Shown here piece by piece: positions 18,046 through 27,728 of a stretch of DNA of 64,000 bases. The stretch covers positions 62,001-126,000 of the forward strand of contig NZ_JADOEP010000005.1 of the NCBI RefSeq assembly GCF_016745275.1. Direction: 5' to 3'. The stretch's first letter is position 1, and every line of letters begins with the position of its first letter. Source of the stretch: Enterococcus sp. BWB1-3. GTDB lineage: Bacteria > Bacillota > Bacilli > Lactobacillales > Enterococcaceae. The notes under the pieces are model-generated. The model was not told the DNA's origin. It worked only from the letters and a program-made list of their open reading frames with translations, and did no database searches. The translations under genes were made by a program, and so were the position numbers.

Positions 18046-18240
18046 TATTGTTCCTGCTACTCTCTTCTAAGTATGGAGCAATAGAGGCACTCAACATACT
18101 CTTTATACATGTAGAAAAATTTTCTGAGCACTTCCTCGATAGTTTTCAGATAGATCCTGCGTCATTCTAAAGAAGAATGGACTAGAGAAATGGTTCTTAC
18201 ACCTATTGCGAAGTATTCGGCACTAGAAAATACTTGGTTA

Positions 18241-18558
18241 TCAGAATAAAAAGTTCTCCAACTCTGATTGCTCATGTTTTGTCGGAAGTTGATTCTTTTC
18301 AAGAAGCTGTTCCAGCCGTTCTTGAGAGAGTCCTGTTTTTTCGGACAGCCGTTCCTTGTTCAGTCCCAGTTGATCTGCTTTATTCTGTACCTGAATAGCA
18401 AGAAGGATCGCTTCAATTTCTTCGTCAGTCAGTTTGCTGTTTTCGTTTTGTTCAAGGTTGATAATTTCCTTTACTGAGTTCAGCGTGAGCATCATACCTA
18501 AACCCTCAGCCAGTTTTTTTATCTGCCGCATAAAATAGTCTTTTTCTTCGTAGCTCAT
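18241..18558 (-). CDS. Small helical protein of unknown function
   Basis: Protein of 105 residues starting MSYEEKDYFMRQIKKLAEGLG, highly charged and probably all helical, with no membrane span. The second half (DQLGLNKERLSEKTGLSQERLEQLL) has helix-turn-helix-like spacing. I recognise a family of small Firmicute proteins with this N-terminus but cannot assign a function. The start is the second of two adjacent ATGs, seven bases after AGGAGG; the longer frame upstream crosses a terminator. It lies downstream of murE in the same direction but behind that terminator. Confidence 0.6.
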   Translation of the reverse strand: MSYEEKDYFMRQIKKLAEGLGMMLTLNSVKEIINLEQNENSKLTDEEIEAILLAIQVQNKADQLGLNKERLSEKTGLSQERLEQLLEKNQLPTKHEQSELENFLF

Positions 18559-18582
18559 CATTTTTCCTCCTGATTTTATTAA

Positions 18583-18628
18583 TAAATTAAAAACTGCACA
18601 GTAAAAGCGATTGACGTTTACTGCACAG
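18583..18628 (-). terminator. Terminator between murE and the small downstream gene
   Basis: On the minus strand CAGTAAA pairs with TTTACTG, with flanking partial pairing, and then a T-rich run. Confidence 0.6.
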
Positions 18629-18651
18629 CTATTTGTGAATGAATTCAGCAT

Positions 18652-20175
18652 TTACTTTTTATTATGAATGATCCGCTCAGCAATAGCGAAATCTCCTTCA
18701 TAAGGCAGATCTCTCCCGCCGATTTTCTGATATAAATCAGCCCCTTTGCCAGCTAAAACCACAGCATCTTCCGGTCTGCTTAAGCACAAGGCAGCATTAA
18801 TTGCCTGCTCCCGATCAATAATAATTTGGGATTCAACCGATGAAGCAAGATGAGCAGCAATTTCTTCTGCAATTTTCTGAGGATCCTCAGAAGCCGGATC
18901 ATCGGTTGTCAGGATGGCATAATCAGCAAGTTCAGACAAAACTGTTCCGAAATCTTGTCTTCTGGAAATTGCCTTGTCTCCTGTACTGCCAATGACAACA
19001 ATTAAACGGCCGTCTGGATGTTCTTCTTTTATGTAACTTAGAAGGTTTTTCAGACTATCGTAATTGTGTGCGTAGTCAACATAAACAGCTGAGCCATTTG
19101 TATTAGACAGCTGCTCCATTCGACCAGGCACAGTTGTTTCCTGAATACCTGAATGGCAGTCCTGTTTTGATGCGCCAACCAGTGTGCAGGCGATAGCAGC
19201 ACTCAACGCATTGCCCATATTAAAGTCTCCGCCCAGCCGTAAAGAATATTCTCCTGACAGGGAAAGAGTATCAGGAGCAGCTGAAACGTTAAAGACCAGC
19301 GAATTTTTCGGATCTTTTGTATAGAGGTAATCTACATCTTCTGATTTTTGGCTGCCATAAACAACGACAGGTGTATGATACAAATCAGCAGTTTCTTTCA
19401 GCAGATTGAAGTAATCAGAGTCATGATTCAGAATGATTTTTTTGGAATTTACAATTAATTGCCGTTTGCAATAGAAATAATCATCAAATGTAGGATGTTC
19501 AATCGGACTGATATGGTCAGGAGTAATGTTTAAAAAGATTCCGACATCAAATGTCAGACCGTATACCCGATTTGTCTTATAGGCCTGGGATGAGACTTCC
19601 ATCACAAAATGTGTCATCTGATTTGCTGCTGCTTCTGCCATCATTCGATAGAGATCCGCAGATTCGGGCGTTGTCAGCTGAGATTTAAAAAAGGTTTTTC
19701 CATCCAGCGTTGAATTCATCGTTGAAAGCATGGCCGTCTTTTTATTTGTTGAGCGATCCAAAATAAATTTCGTGAAATAAGCAGCAGTTGTTTTTCCTTT
19801 CGTCCCAGTAAACGCAACCAACGTCAGTTTATTTTGAGGATAATCATAAAACAGCATGCTGAGAACCGACATCGCTTTTTTTATATCTGTTACAATGAAG
19901 CCCAGTTCGGCAGCTGTGTCATAAGGGGTTTCAGAAACATAAAATTTTAATCCTGCGGCTGCAGCATTCACCAAATATTCTTCTTTAAAATTCAGTCCTT
20001 TACAGAAAAACAAGGTATCCTCAGAGACAGTTCTTGAATCATAGGATACAGCGGTAATCAGCCGATCGGACAGATGCTGCGGAATAATGAGAGTCCAGTC
20101 AGAACCGGCAACCATTTCTTTTAAAAGCTGTTCTTTTATTAAACACTCTTTAATTTCTGTCAATGAGATACTCAT
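18652..20175 (-). CDS. murE: UDP-MurNAc-L-Ala-D-Glu:L-lysine ligase (MurE)
   Basis: Mur ligase of 507 residues that adds the third stem-peptide residue in the cytosol. The ATP loop is GTKGKTTAAYF (about 125), the central domain contains ILNITPDHIS, and the C-terminal domain holds TTDDPASEDP. Where DAP-adding enzymes have DNPR, this one has DDPA, the lysine-type signature that fits enterococcal peptidoglycan. The ATG at 20175 lies eight bases after GGAGG; upstream codons of the frame are non-homologous. Confidence 0.92.
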   Translation of the reverse strand: MSISLTEIKECLIKEQLLKEMVAGSDWTLIIPQHLSDRLITAVSYDSRTVSEDTLFFCKGLNFKEEYLVNAAAAGLKFYVSETPYDTAAELGFIVTDIKKAMSVLSMLFYDYPQNKLTLVAFTGTKGKTTAAYFTKFILDRSTNKKTAMLSTMNSTLDGKTFFKSQLTTPESADLYRMMAEAAANQMTHFVMEVSSQAYKTNRVYGLTFDVGIFLNITPDHISPIEHPTFDDYFYCKRQLIVNSKKIILNHDSDYFNLLKETADLYHTPVVVYGSQKSEDVDYLYTKDPKNSLVFNVSAAPDTLSLSGEYSLRLGGDFNMGNALSAAIACTLVGASKQDCHSGIQETTVPGRMEQLSNTNGSAVYVDYAHNYDSLKNLLSYIKEEHPDGRLIVVIGSTGDKAISRRQDFGTVLSELADYAILTTDDPASEDPQKIAEEIAAHLASSVESQIIIDREQAINAALCLSRPEDAVVLAGKGADLYQKIGGRDLPYEGDFAIAERIIHNKK

Positions 20176-20291
20176 ATAATAAGCCTCCAAATATAAATGA
20201 GCTGGAAAGGAGTTCCCGCTCTGATTGTTGTCATCTTTAACATTTATCATACAATTTCAAAACAAAAACATCAAGGCAGCGTATTTCAGAG

Positions 20292-20325
20292 AAAAAGCAG
20301 CTTCCGGTTCTTATCCGAAAACTGC
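20292..20325 (-). terminator. Terminator after the two-repeat membrane protein gene
   Basis: On the minus strand GCAGTTTTCGG pairs (with two G-T pairs) with CCGGAAGCTGC, then TTTTTC. Confidence 0.75.
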
Positions 20326-20342
20326 CTGTCTTTGTTCTATTA

Positions 20343-21032
20343 TTAAGAAACTTGTTCTTTTGTAACTGCCTGATCATTATCAAAATGAATAGTGAAGCCC
20401 TGTTCCACATTTGTCGTCCAAAATGCAGTGGTTGCGTGTACATTATCAATAAGTGAATCACTGAGTGAATCTGGAGCACCAAATTCTTCAATCGCCTGTT
20501 CATAGGTGTAAGAACCATCTGTAGGAACGGCTTCAAACTGAGCTGTAGTAGTTTTATCATCTGCTTCACTGACTAGCTTTGCGACACTTTTTCCAATGGC
20601 AAAATCATCGCTGAAGTTCACACTGATCGTTGTTTTTCCATTGAAGGTATTCCAGATAGCCATCTTGGTTTTTGTTTCGCCAATTTCGGAATCAACATTG
20701 GAGCTTGGTTCTCCCAACAGTGCTACGACGTCATCATAGCTGGAGCCCTTAACATCTTCCGCTATTGAATCGCTTAGATTGATTGAACGATACAGTTCCA
20801 GTATTTCCACAATATCTTCTTCAGTATTTGTATTCTCAGTTGTTGTTTTGGATTCTTCGGTTGTCGAATCTTTAGATGCAGAATTGCCAAACGGCAGGTC
20901 AAAATCAAAAGGGATAAACTGTGAAGCAGCAAAGCCTCCGCCACCCAATATCAAGAAAACCAATAACCAAAACCATCCTCTTTTTGCGATCGGTTTTTTG
21001 GCTGTTGCCATTCTGTCTTCTTTTCTTCCCAT
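20343..21032 (-). CDS. Membrane-anchored protein with two DUF3862/BLIP-like repeats
   Basis: Protein of 229 residues: a basic N-terminus, one membrane segment (about 19-40), a Ser/Thr/Glu-rich linker (50-72), then two similar extracellular repeats. The repeats are marked by YDDVVALLGEPSS (about 100) and YEQAIEEFGAPDSL (about 180), each followed by a W-containing strand. This pattern is seen in SmpA/DUF3862-type small domains, which often bind protein partners. The function is unknown. The start follows GAGG. It is upstream of murE in the same direction but has its own terminator. Confidence 0.75.
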   Translation of the reverse strand: MGRKEDRMATAKKPIAKRGWFWLLVFLILGGGGFAASQFIPFDFDLPFGNSASKDSTTEESKTTTENTNTEEDIVEILELYRSINLSDSIAEDVKGSSYDDVVALLGEPSSNVDSEIGETKTKMAIWNTFNGKTTISVNFSDDFAIGKSVAKLVSEADDKTTTAQFEAVPTDGSYTYEQAIEEFGAPDSLSDSLIDNVHATTAFWTTNVEQGFTIHFDNDQAVTKEQVS

Positions 21033-22786
21033 AGTTCATCCTCTTTTCCATTAGTTTGATTCAGCATTTCAATCATACAAATGTTTATTTGGAAATACAA
21101 GCTTAATTTAGTTGATTTTGCAAAAAAATAAAAAGAATAGTATTAAGTAAAGGAATTCGCAGATGTATTGCCAAAAACATATATAAGTATTGGAATGAAA
21201 AAGCAAGGCACAAAAAAGCAGAATACAGGGCGGCTGTATGAGAAGAAGTAGAGAATCGGTTTGAAAGCAGTTGTGCTAACCGGTCTTTTAAGAAATTAGA
21301 ATAGCAGTCATTGAAAAAGGCTCATGTTGAAAATGAGATTTTATCGGCAGTCAATATAATAGAGTATATTTGTAGAAAAATAATTGCTCGTCGTTGGGTC
21401 TTCGAATATAGAAAGGATGTCAATTTTTTGTTAAATGAATGTTAATTTTAAGAGCTGAAACATTTTTAGCCTTATAAATTAAATCCTATCAAATGATGAA
21501 AAGTAATAGAAATAAGATAATTTAGCTTGATTTAAAAAAATACATCATTACTATACTATTCTCAAAATTTATGCTTACAGATATTTTTTTGGAGTTTGTG
21601 CTATCATTTAATAAAAAATAGGCAAAAAAACTATGAATACTGTAGGAATGTTAAATTTTATCAGAAAAACAAAGCAACTTATTCAAAAGGAATAAAATCT
21701 ACAGTACGGTTGATGAATTCTATTATGAGTTCCCGAGATATCGTTGAGCAACTGGCTGGAAGAAGTTGAACTTGATAAGGATTTGGTTTGCATTCAGACA
21801 ATTCCCTGATCTTTAAGAAATTCATTCAGAAATATAAAAACTAAAATGAATCGGAAAAGCAATGCTTTTATCCTGCGTTTTGATAGGGAAGTGTTGTACA
21901 AACGTGCCCTTAATATGGAGCTTGAAGCAGACAGCGAAAATATTATTGACTATTTAAGGAAGATAGAGGATTGGTGAGGTTATGAATTCTTTTTAGGAAC
22001 CTATCTTATTCAGCTTTTTAAGCAGATGAGCTGTTTGTGATTGCGGAACAGACACAGAGCTTTAGCAGAAAGCTTTATAACCAGGTTGTTGATCATCAGG
22101 TGGCCGAGTTCTTATTGCATATATGTTATCGATTCATTCAGCTGAGGCTATGCAGGAAAACTGTAACGACAAGGCAAAAATCGGAGAACCTAGCTTGAAA
22201 TAGTTGTCTATGATACCTATGCTGTTTTTTAGGAGCTGATACTCATTGACAGGAATAATCTAAAAGGAACGGAGCTGTGCCGGCTGACTATTTTTTATCT
22301 AAATTAGGTGGTCCATCACAGATACTATACCAATCGGATGAATATTCTTTATGAAATGTTTTTAAGCAAGCCGGAATTGACAGTTCAGCTTTTAAAATGA
22401 AATCCGGTACTAATGAAAAGTTGCTTATGCATGCAGTTGAAGGATACTGTTTATCGAACGGAGACAGAAAAAGCTGCTAAAAGTCAGGAAGAATAACTAT
22501 TGTCTTTGGTTAAAATCCTCCTTTCAAAGGCTTTTTTCTTTCTGTCGAATGCAAAGTGTTTGAATTTTACAGGCAGCAGAAAAATAAATCGTGCATTATG
22601 GGAGCATATTCGGGTATAATAAAGGAGTTTGACAGGAAAATGCAGTAGTTTCCGCAAATAAATAGAGGACTTCATTAAGAGTAGAAGGAATTCTGAAGCA
22701 TTGCATAATTATTTTATAAATGGATTGCATATCAAGGATTTTACAATTAAAATAGAAGAAGTATGTTTAAGAAAGTTGGGGAGTAA
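21033..22786. other. 1.7-kb region without intact genes
   Basis: No frame of useful length survives on either strand. A partly readable decayed stretch lies at about 21600-22450 (listed separately). A near-consensus TATAAT at 22615-22620 may serve the flippase gene, though no good -35 box is visible. Confidence 0.6.
21600..22450 (+). pseudogene. Decayed gene, possibly a regulator
   Basis: Pieces in shifting frames read like one former protein. About 21870-21975 gives FILRFDREVLYKRALNM and ENIIDYLRKIEDW. Later pieces give YLIQLF, LFVIAEQTQSFSRKLYNQV and RMNILYEMFLSKPEL. The run of helices after an 'xxW.xYE' segment recalls the C-terminal half of Rgg/MutR-type regulators, but this is weak. At least four stops or frameshifts interrupt it. 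Confidence 0.35.
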
Positions 22787-24436
22787 ATGATCAATCAACC
22801 CGGGACTGCTGAACAGCCGATATTGACTAATCAGGAAAAGATGGTCAAAGGTTCAGCGTGGATGACAGCCAGTAATATCATTTCCCGCTTATTAGGAGCG
22901 GTTTATATTATTCCATGGTACGCCTGGATGGGGGAACATGCTGACGAGGCGAATAGTCTGTTTTCTATGGGGTATACAGTCTATTCACTGTTTTTGTTAA
23001 TCTCTACAGCCGGTATTCCTGCTGCAATAGCGAAACAAACGGCACATTACAATTCTATGAATGAATACAAGATCAGCAGACAGCTGTTTTACAAAGCGCT
23101 GCAGATGATGGCCGTTCTGGGAGCAGTTTTTGCTTTGGTTATGTATATTTCAGCACCTGCACTGGCCAGTTGGTCAGGAGGCGGAGAAGAGCTGGTTCCA
23201 ACGATGAAATCGTTAAGTCTGGCCGTGCTGGTTTTTCCGTGTATGAGTGTTATCAGAGGGTATTTCCAAGGAAATCAGGATATGATGCCCTTTGCCCTGT
23301 CACAGATTGTTGAACAAGTTGCACGTGTTTTCTATATGCTGCTGACTGCTTTCATTATTATGAAAGTCTTTAATGGCGATTATGTAGATGCCGTGACTCA
23401 GTCAACTTTTGCGGCATTTATCGGAATGATTGTCAGCTTTGTTGTGCTGTACTTTTATCTGCATAAACAAAAACCAATGTTTGATTACCTTGAAGCGCAC
23501 AGCGCAAACAAGCACCAGGTTTCTCCTCAGGGCCTTTTAATAGAAACGTTTAAAGAAGCAATTCCGTTTATTATTGTTGGTTCTGGTGTAACAGTATTTA
23601 AATTAGTCGATCAATTTACGTTTTCTAATTTCATGCGGACATTTACGAGTTATTCGGATAGTCAACTCCGTGAACTTTTTGGGGTTTTTAATGCCAATCC
23701 GGATAAATTGACGATGGTCGTTATTGCACTGGCCACATCTATTGCCATGGCTGGATTGCCGCTTATTACAGAAGCTGTGACTCAAAAAAAATATCGTGAT
23801 CTGTCTAAATTGATCAGCAACAATCTGCAGCTTTTTGCGTTTGTTATGCTGCCGTCAACATTTGGTATGATTGTATTGGCCAGACCGCTTTATACGTTGT
23901 TTTATCGTCCGGATGGATTAGGGACAAGTCTGCTTATTCAAGCGTGTTATGCAGGGTTGTTTATGGGATTGTATATGCTTATTTCCAACATGCTGATGGG
24001 GATGTACGGAAACCGGGCAGCAATCCGCTATTTTGCGATTGGATTAGCTGTAAAACTGATTGTTCAATACCCAAGTATTCGATTTTTGGAAGCATATGGT
24101 CCTCTAGTGGCAACCATGATTGGATTCAGTGTTTCATGCTTCCTGCTGATGCGTAAAATCAAAGAAATTTCCAAATTCAATTTGAGCCTGACGCTGCGCC
24201 GCAGTTTACTGATTTTTGTTATTACACTGATTATGATTGTTTTTGCCTTCCTGACAAAACAGTTTCTATATCTGTTTTTGAACCCGGATCGTAAAGGGCA
24301 GGCGTTTCTGATTGTTCTGATAGTAGCTGCAGTTGGAATTGCTGTTTATGGCTACATGACATTGAAGATTCGACTGGCAGACCGTTTGCTTGGGAAAGAC
24401 GTGGATGGACTGCGTGCAAAGGTTAAGATTAAGTAG
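22787..24436 (+). CDS. MurJ/YtgP-like polysaccharide flippase
   Basis: MATE/MOP-superfamily membrane protein of 549 residues with about 14 hydrophobic segments. Family segments: MVKGSAWMTASNIISRLLGAVY near the N-terminus, GIPAAIAKQTA, and FPCMSVIRGYFQGNQDM. This is the YtgP (B. subtilis/S. pneumoniae MurJ) type, which flips lipid II across the membrane. The gene upstream of rsuA in this orientation matches the ytgP neighbourhood in Firmicutes. The ATG follows a weak GGGGAG ribosome site. Confidence 0.88.
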   Translation: MINQPGTAEQPILTNQEKMVKGSAWMTASNIISRLLGAVYIIPWYAWMGEHADEANSLFSMGYTVYSLFLLISTAGIPAAIAKQTAHYNSMNEYKISRQLFYKALQMMAVLGAVFALVMYISAPALASWSGGGEELVPTMKSLSLAVLVFPCMSVIRGYFQGNQDMMPFALSQIVEQVARVFYMLLTAFIIMKVFNGDYVDAVTQSTFAAFIGMIVSFVVLYFYLHKQKPMFDYLEAHSANKHQVSPQGLLIETFKEAIPFIIVGSGVTVFKLVDQFTFSNFMRTFTSYSDSQLRELFGVFNANPDKLTMVVIALATSIAMAGLPLITEAVTQKKYRDLSKLISNNLQLFAFVMLPSTFGMIVLARPLYTLFYRPDGLGTSLLIQACYAGLFMGLYMLISNMLMGMYGNRAAIRYFAIGLAVKLIVQYPSIRFLEAYGPLVATMIGFSVSCFLLMRKIKEISKFNLSLTLRRSLLIFVITLIMIVFAFLTKQFLYLFLNPDRKGQAFLIVLIVAAVGIAVYGYMTLKIRLADRLLGKDVDGLRAKVKIK

Positions 24437-24448
24437 ATAGAATACTTT

Positions 24449-24480
24449 GAGGCGTGGGGAAAGTCCTGCGCCTTTGTTTT
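24449..24480 (+). terminator. Possible terminator after the flippase gene
   Basis: AGGCG pairs with CGCCT, with an inner GGG/TCC extension, followed by TTTGTTTT. Confidence 0.5.
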
Positions 24481-24600
24481 ATATAATGAATGTTAAAGCA
24501 TGACGATAAGAAAATGGAAATCTTTTATGTGAAGTCAATCTATTTAACGGTGGCATTTTAAAATAGTGACTGAAGAATTAGAAGTAAGGAGCGGAAGACA

Positions 24601-25335
24601 ATGCGACTGGATAAGTTTTTGGCAGATACCGGATGCGGAAGCCGTAAAGAAGTAAAAAAACTGTTGAAACAGGGAGTCATCACCGTGAATGACTTAGTAA
24701 AAAAGGATGGTAAAACGCAAGTTGACGAGAATAGCGATCGAGTTGCGTACGCTGGGGAAATACTTCATTATCAGAAATATTTTTATTATATGCTTCATAA
24801 GCCTCAGGGTGTGATTTCTGCAACAGAAGATAAGTATGATGAAACAGTGCTTGATTTACTGTCAGATGAGGATTTTCGTGAAGATCTTTTCCCGGTTGGC
24901 AGGCTGGACAAAGACACAGAAGGGTTGTTGGTTCTGACAAATGACGGGCAGCTGGCTCATCGTCTGCTTTCTCCAAAGAAGCATGTAGACAAGGAATACT
25001 TTGCACGAATTTCGGGGGTTGTAACAGAAGAGGATATTCAGCTGTTCAAAGAGGGCTTTGCGTTGAAGAACGGTGAAACAGTAAAAAGCAGCCAGCTGTT
25101 CATTGATTCTATAGATGATTCTGAAAAGCTTTCAGAGATTCGTTTGGTCATTCAGGAAGGAAAATTTCATCAGGTAAAAAGAATGTTTGAAGCAGTGGAT
25201 AAAAAGGTTGTTTATCTCAAGAGGCTGCGCATGGGTGCACTATATTTAGATGAAGCATTGGCATTGGGCGAATATCGTCCACTGACAGAGAATGAATTGA
25301 TCCTGTTGGAAACTAGGGTGTGTCTGAAAAGGTAG
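24601..25335 (+). CDS. rsuA: 16S rRNA pseudouridine synthase (RsuA family)
   Basis: Protein of 244 residues. An S4 RNA-binding domain (1-60, MRLDKFLADTGCGSRKEVKK) precedes the catalytic domain. The catalytic Asp lies in PVGRLDKDTEGLLVLTNDG (about residue 102). RsuA makes pseudouridine 516 in 16S rRNA. The last residues (TRVCLKR) and the stop codon come from the left end of an inverted-repeat element inserted at the 3' end, so the natural C-terminus has been replaced. The catalytic core is complete. Confidence 0.92.
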   Translation: MRLDKFLADTGCGSRKEVKKLLKQGVITVNDLVKKDGKTQVDENSDRVAYAGEILHYQKYFYYMLHKPQGVISATEDKYDETVLDLLSDEDFREDLFPVGRLDKDTEGLLVLTNDGQLAHRLLSPKKHVDKEYFARISGVVTEEDIQLFKEGFALKNGETVKSSQLFIDSIDDSEKLSEIRLVIQEGKFHQVKRMFEAVDKKVVYLKRLRMGALYLDEALALGEYRPLTENELILLETRVCLKR

Positions 25336-25473
25336 CGGCATTCGAATTTTTCAGTGATTTTTATTGAAATCAAGGAAGAAAACACAGGTTATATGGTTCA
25401 TAAGCGAGTATTTATGACGAGGCGTTCGATAAAAATCATCAAACTATTCGCCGCTTGAGTTTTTAGACATGTC
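25317..25473. mobile_element. MITE-like inverted-repeat element
   Basis: A 157-bp non-coding element flanked by the direct repeat CTAG (25313-25316 and 25474-25477). Its ends are imperfect inverted repeats: left GGTGTGTCTGAAAA, right (reverse complement) GACATGTCTAAAAA. The similarity continues inward through AGCGGC and a TGATTTTTAT block. A 4-bp CTAG duplication fits IS5-group transposition. No transposase is present, so it would move only in trans. Confidence 0.65.
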
Positions 25474-25489
25474 CTAGAGTTAAATAGTA

Positions 25490-25539
25490 GAAAAGAAGCG
25501 GCTGAAAGGACACTGAATGGGTTCTGCAGCCGCTTTTTC
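25490..25539 (-). terminator. Bidirectional terminator at the 3' end of nnrD
   Basis: AAGCGGCTG pairs with CAGCCGCTT across 22 bases, with T runs on both strands. It serves nnrD on the minus strand and could also stop read-through from rsuA. Confidence 0.8.
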
Positions 25540-25547
25540 TATTCAAT

Positions 25548-26378
25548 TTATTTTTCTTCAAATTGTTTCATGTAAATTGGCAGATGCTCGGATATGCTGG
25601 TTGGCAGTACGACATACTGGGTTTTACTGAGGTCTTCTCCAATTAGGCTGTGAAGGTAGACTGCTGCGCAAAGGGCTTCTTCTTTCGCTGGGAATTGAGC
25701 AATGAAGCCAGTGATTATTCCTGCCAGTGTATCTCCCATGCCGCCGGTTGCCATTGCTGCTGTACCGATGGGGGTCTTATAAATAGTTTTGGAAGTGTAA
25801 ATTTTGGTACGGTGACTTTTCAGCACGACCGAAGCCTTCAGCATTTCTCTGGCAGTTTGATTTGCTTTGTCCGTTTGCTGTTCAAGAGGTAAACCGCTTA
25901 ATGTCTCCCATTCTCTCTGATGCGGAGTAAATATGGTTTGTTCTGGATTGTTTAACGGATAATCTTTCTCTGCGAACAAAGTGATTGCTGAGCCGTCAAT
26001 AATCAGCCATTGCTTGTCTGTCTGACTTTCCAGTACATGGATCAGAAGATGCTGACTGATAAGACCTAACCCCAGTCCCGGTCCAATCAAAATGACATCC
26101 GCTGATTTTAAAACACTGTCAATCAATTCTGTATCCAGCCAGTCAACAGCCATTGCTTCGGGGAGTCTGGCATGAAGCGGTGCGTGGTTCTTCCTGTCAG
26201 TTATGACTGTGACCAGCCCTGTCCCGGCGTAAATGGCTGCCAGCGCACTCAGGATAATGGCGCCGCCGTACTGTTCGTTGCCGCCGATCAGAACCGCTCG
26301 TCCAAAGGTTCCTTTATGACTGTTTTCTGGACGTTTTGCAATCACTTTCTTTAAATTGTTTACAGATAATGCTTTCAT
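25548..26378 (-). CDS. nnrD: ADP/ATP-dependent NAD(P)HX dehydratase
   Basis: Repair enzyme of 276 residues (YjeF C-terminal domain type) that converts hydrated NADH/NADPH back to the normal cofactor. Signature segments: KGTFGRAVLIGGNEQYGGA near the N-terminus, VILIGPGLG, IFTPHQREWETLSG and the nucleotide/catalytic motif AMATGGMGDTLAG (about residue 215). The epimerase half of fused YjeF proteins is absent, as usual in this group. The ATG at 26378 follows GAGGAGG. Confidence 0.9.
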   Translation of the reverse strand: MKALSVNNLKKVIAKRPENSHKGTFGRAVLIGGNEQYGGAIILSALAAIYAGTGLVTVITDRKNHAPLHARLPEAMAVDWLDTELIDSVLKSADVILIGPGLGLGLISQHLLIHVLESQTDKQWLIIDGSAITLFAEKDYPLNNPEQTIFTPHQREWETLSGLPLEQQTDKANQTAREMLKASVVLKSHRTKIYTSKTIYKTPIGTAAMATGGMGDTLAGIITGFIAQFPAKEEALCAAVYLHSLIGEDLSKTQYVVLPTSISEHLPIYMKQFEEK

Positions 26379-26442
26379 GATTGTTCCTCCTCTCAATTCC
26401 TCAATCAGCTTTGAGATTCCGCATTTTTATTTATTTGATTTG

Positions 26443-27237
26443 TCAAATTAAGCTAGACAATTGTTCATCATTTAGGTAACTCAAAAATACTTCTAATGGT
26501 GTCTGATAGTTTAATGATTTTCTTGGTATGTGATTTCTTTTGGAGGCAACGGCTGAAATAAAGGCTAAGTCAACTTGATTAAAATCCATCGTTTTAGGAA
26601 GCCCATCTTTGCGCAATAAGCCGTTAGAATGCTTATTCAATCCACGTTGTGACGGTGTTCCAGAATCTGCAAAATAGATCGAACTATCCTTGTTATTACT
26701 CATATCTTTCCAATTTGAGAACTCTTTTCCACAATCAAAGGTAATGGATTTAAATAAGTTCTTGGGAATATTTTGTAACTATTTAGTGGTTGCTTTTTCG
26801 ATATCTACTACTTTGCGATCGTCTGGTTTCAGCGTAATAATCACTTTTGACAGGCACTCAACCAGCGTGATGACGGTACTTTTATAATGAACGCCAACAA
26901 TTGTGTCGCCGTCCAAATGACCAAATTCCCGGTTAAATTCAGGATAGTCAGTAATTCTTTCTGAAATAGTACGTTTAAACGCTTGCTTTCCACGACGCTC
27001 GTTGTACCCTTTGGGTTTTCTTTTTCCCTTCATTGGTAATTTTGCACAATCAAATTGATTGGCTTTGAACTTACGATAGAGTGTCCTGACAGAGCATGAA
27101 ATAGGAAACGCTGCTCGACCGATAATCACATCTGGGATCCAACCAGCAACCATGGTTTGAATGTACTTCTGTTGATCTGCGGCTAAAATAATTGGACGTC
27201 TCCCACAACGTGCTTTATTTTCTTTATATTGAATGTT
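26443..27237 (-). pseudogene. IS30-family transposase, truncated and inactivated
   Basis: The frame reads from about 27237 down to 26443 with one in-frame TAG at 26779-26781. It lacks the N-terminal helix-turn-helix region. Recognisable IS30 segments: ARCGRRPIIL, FGHLDGDTIVG (first catalytic Asp), ITFDCGKEFSNW (second Asp) and the C-terminal HIPRKSLNYQTPLEVF. At the third catalytic position GLNKHSNGLLR replaces the usual N-E-N pattern, so the catalytic Glu is Lys. The element is therefore dead in three ways: truncation, stop codon and lost active-site residue. Confidence 0.85.
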
Positions 27238-27248
27238 TACAGCGTTAT

Positions 27249-27419
27249 TTACTCAGTATTATTATTTTTAGAAAATAATAATACTAGTAGAGCACCTAAA
27301 ATCGTCGCTGTTACAGCTATTATAAATGATTTTATAAAATCTCCATTTTCAACAAATATATAAACTCCTGCTAATATGATAATAAAATATAATAAATAAC
27401 GTATTCCTTTTTTCCGCAT
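27249..27419 (-). CDS. Small membrane protein of unknown function
   Basis: Protein of 56 residues, MRKKGIRYLLYFIIILAGVY..., with two membrane segments (about 8-22 and 32-50) and a short polar tail. A GGGAG lies 13 bases before the ATG, slightly far. It sits at the edge of the accessory island beside the IS30 fragment. It is not recognised beyond its topology. Confidence 0.45.
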   Translation of the reverse strand: MRKKGIRYLLYFIIILAGVYIFVENGDFIKSFIIAVTATILGALLVLLFSKNNNTE

Positions 27420-27480
27420 AATAATTAAGCAACTCCCGACGATAAAAATTTAAAGTATAGTTAATTTTACTATATTTGCT

Positions 27481-27699
27481 TTAAAATGCATAGACTTGGG
27501 TTGTTTTCATAGTATAAGTCTTTGAACCTAACTTAGATTTACTCTTTCCTTTAACTCTGTAAGTAGTTACAACTTTCTTATTTTCATAATTTCCAAGTCG
27601 CAATCCTGTATTTTTATCTACGCGACTGGGCCCTAATTCTCTAAAAGAGTATTTTACTTCAATTTTATTATGATTGGTGACTATCTTTTGTGGGATCAA
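27481..27699 (-). CDS. Hypothetical 72-residue basic protein
   Basis: The frame starts at TTG without a convincing ribosome site and encodes a basic, beta-rich sequence (VVTTYRVKGKSKSKLGSKTY). The frame is open further upstream into the end of the next gene. It may be the 3' part of a second, frameshifted secreted protein. Not recognised. Confidence 0.3.
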   Translation of the reverse strand: MIPQKIVTNHNKIEVKYSFRELGPSRVDKNTGLRLGNYENKKVVTTYRVKGKSKSKLGSKTYTMKTTQVYAF

Positions 27700-27728
27700 A
27701 AAATTGAAGTAAATTATATGCCGGATTC

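Noticed and set aside
17820-18240. Possible riboswitch or T-box in the space after ald
   Set aside because: Apart from the long terminator I could not find a T-box sequence or any riboswitch core I know.
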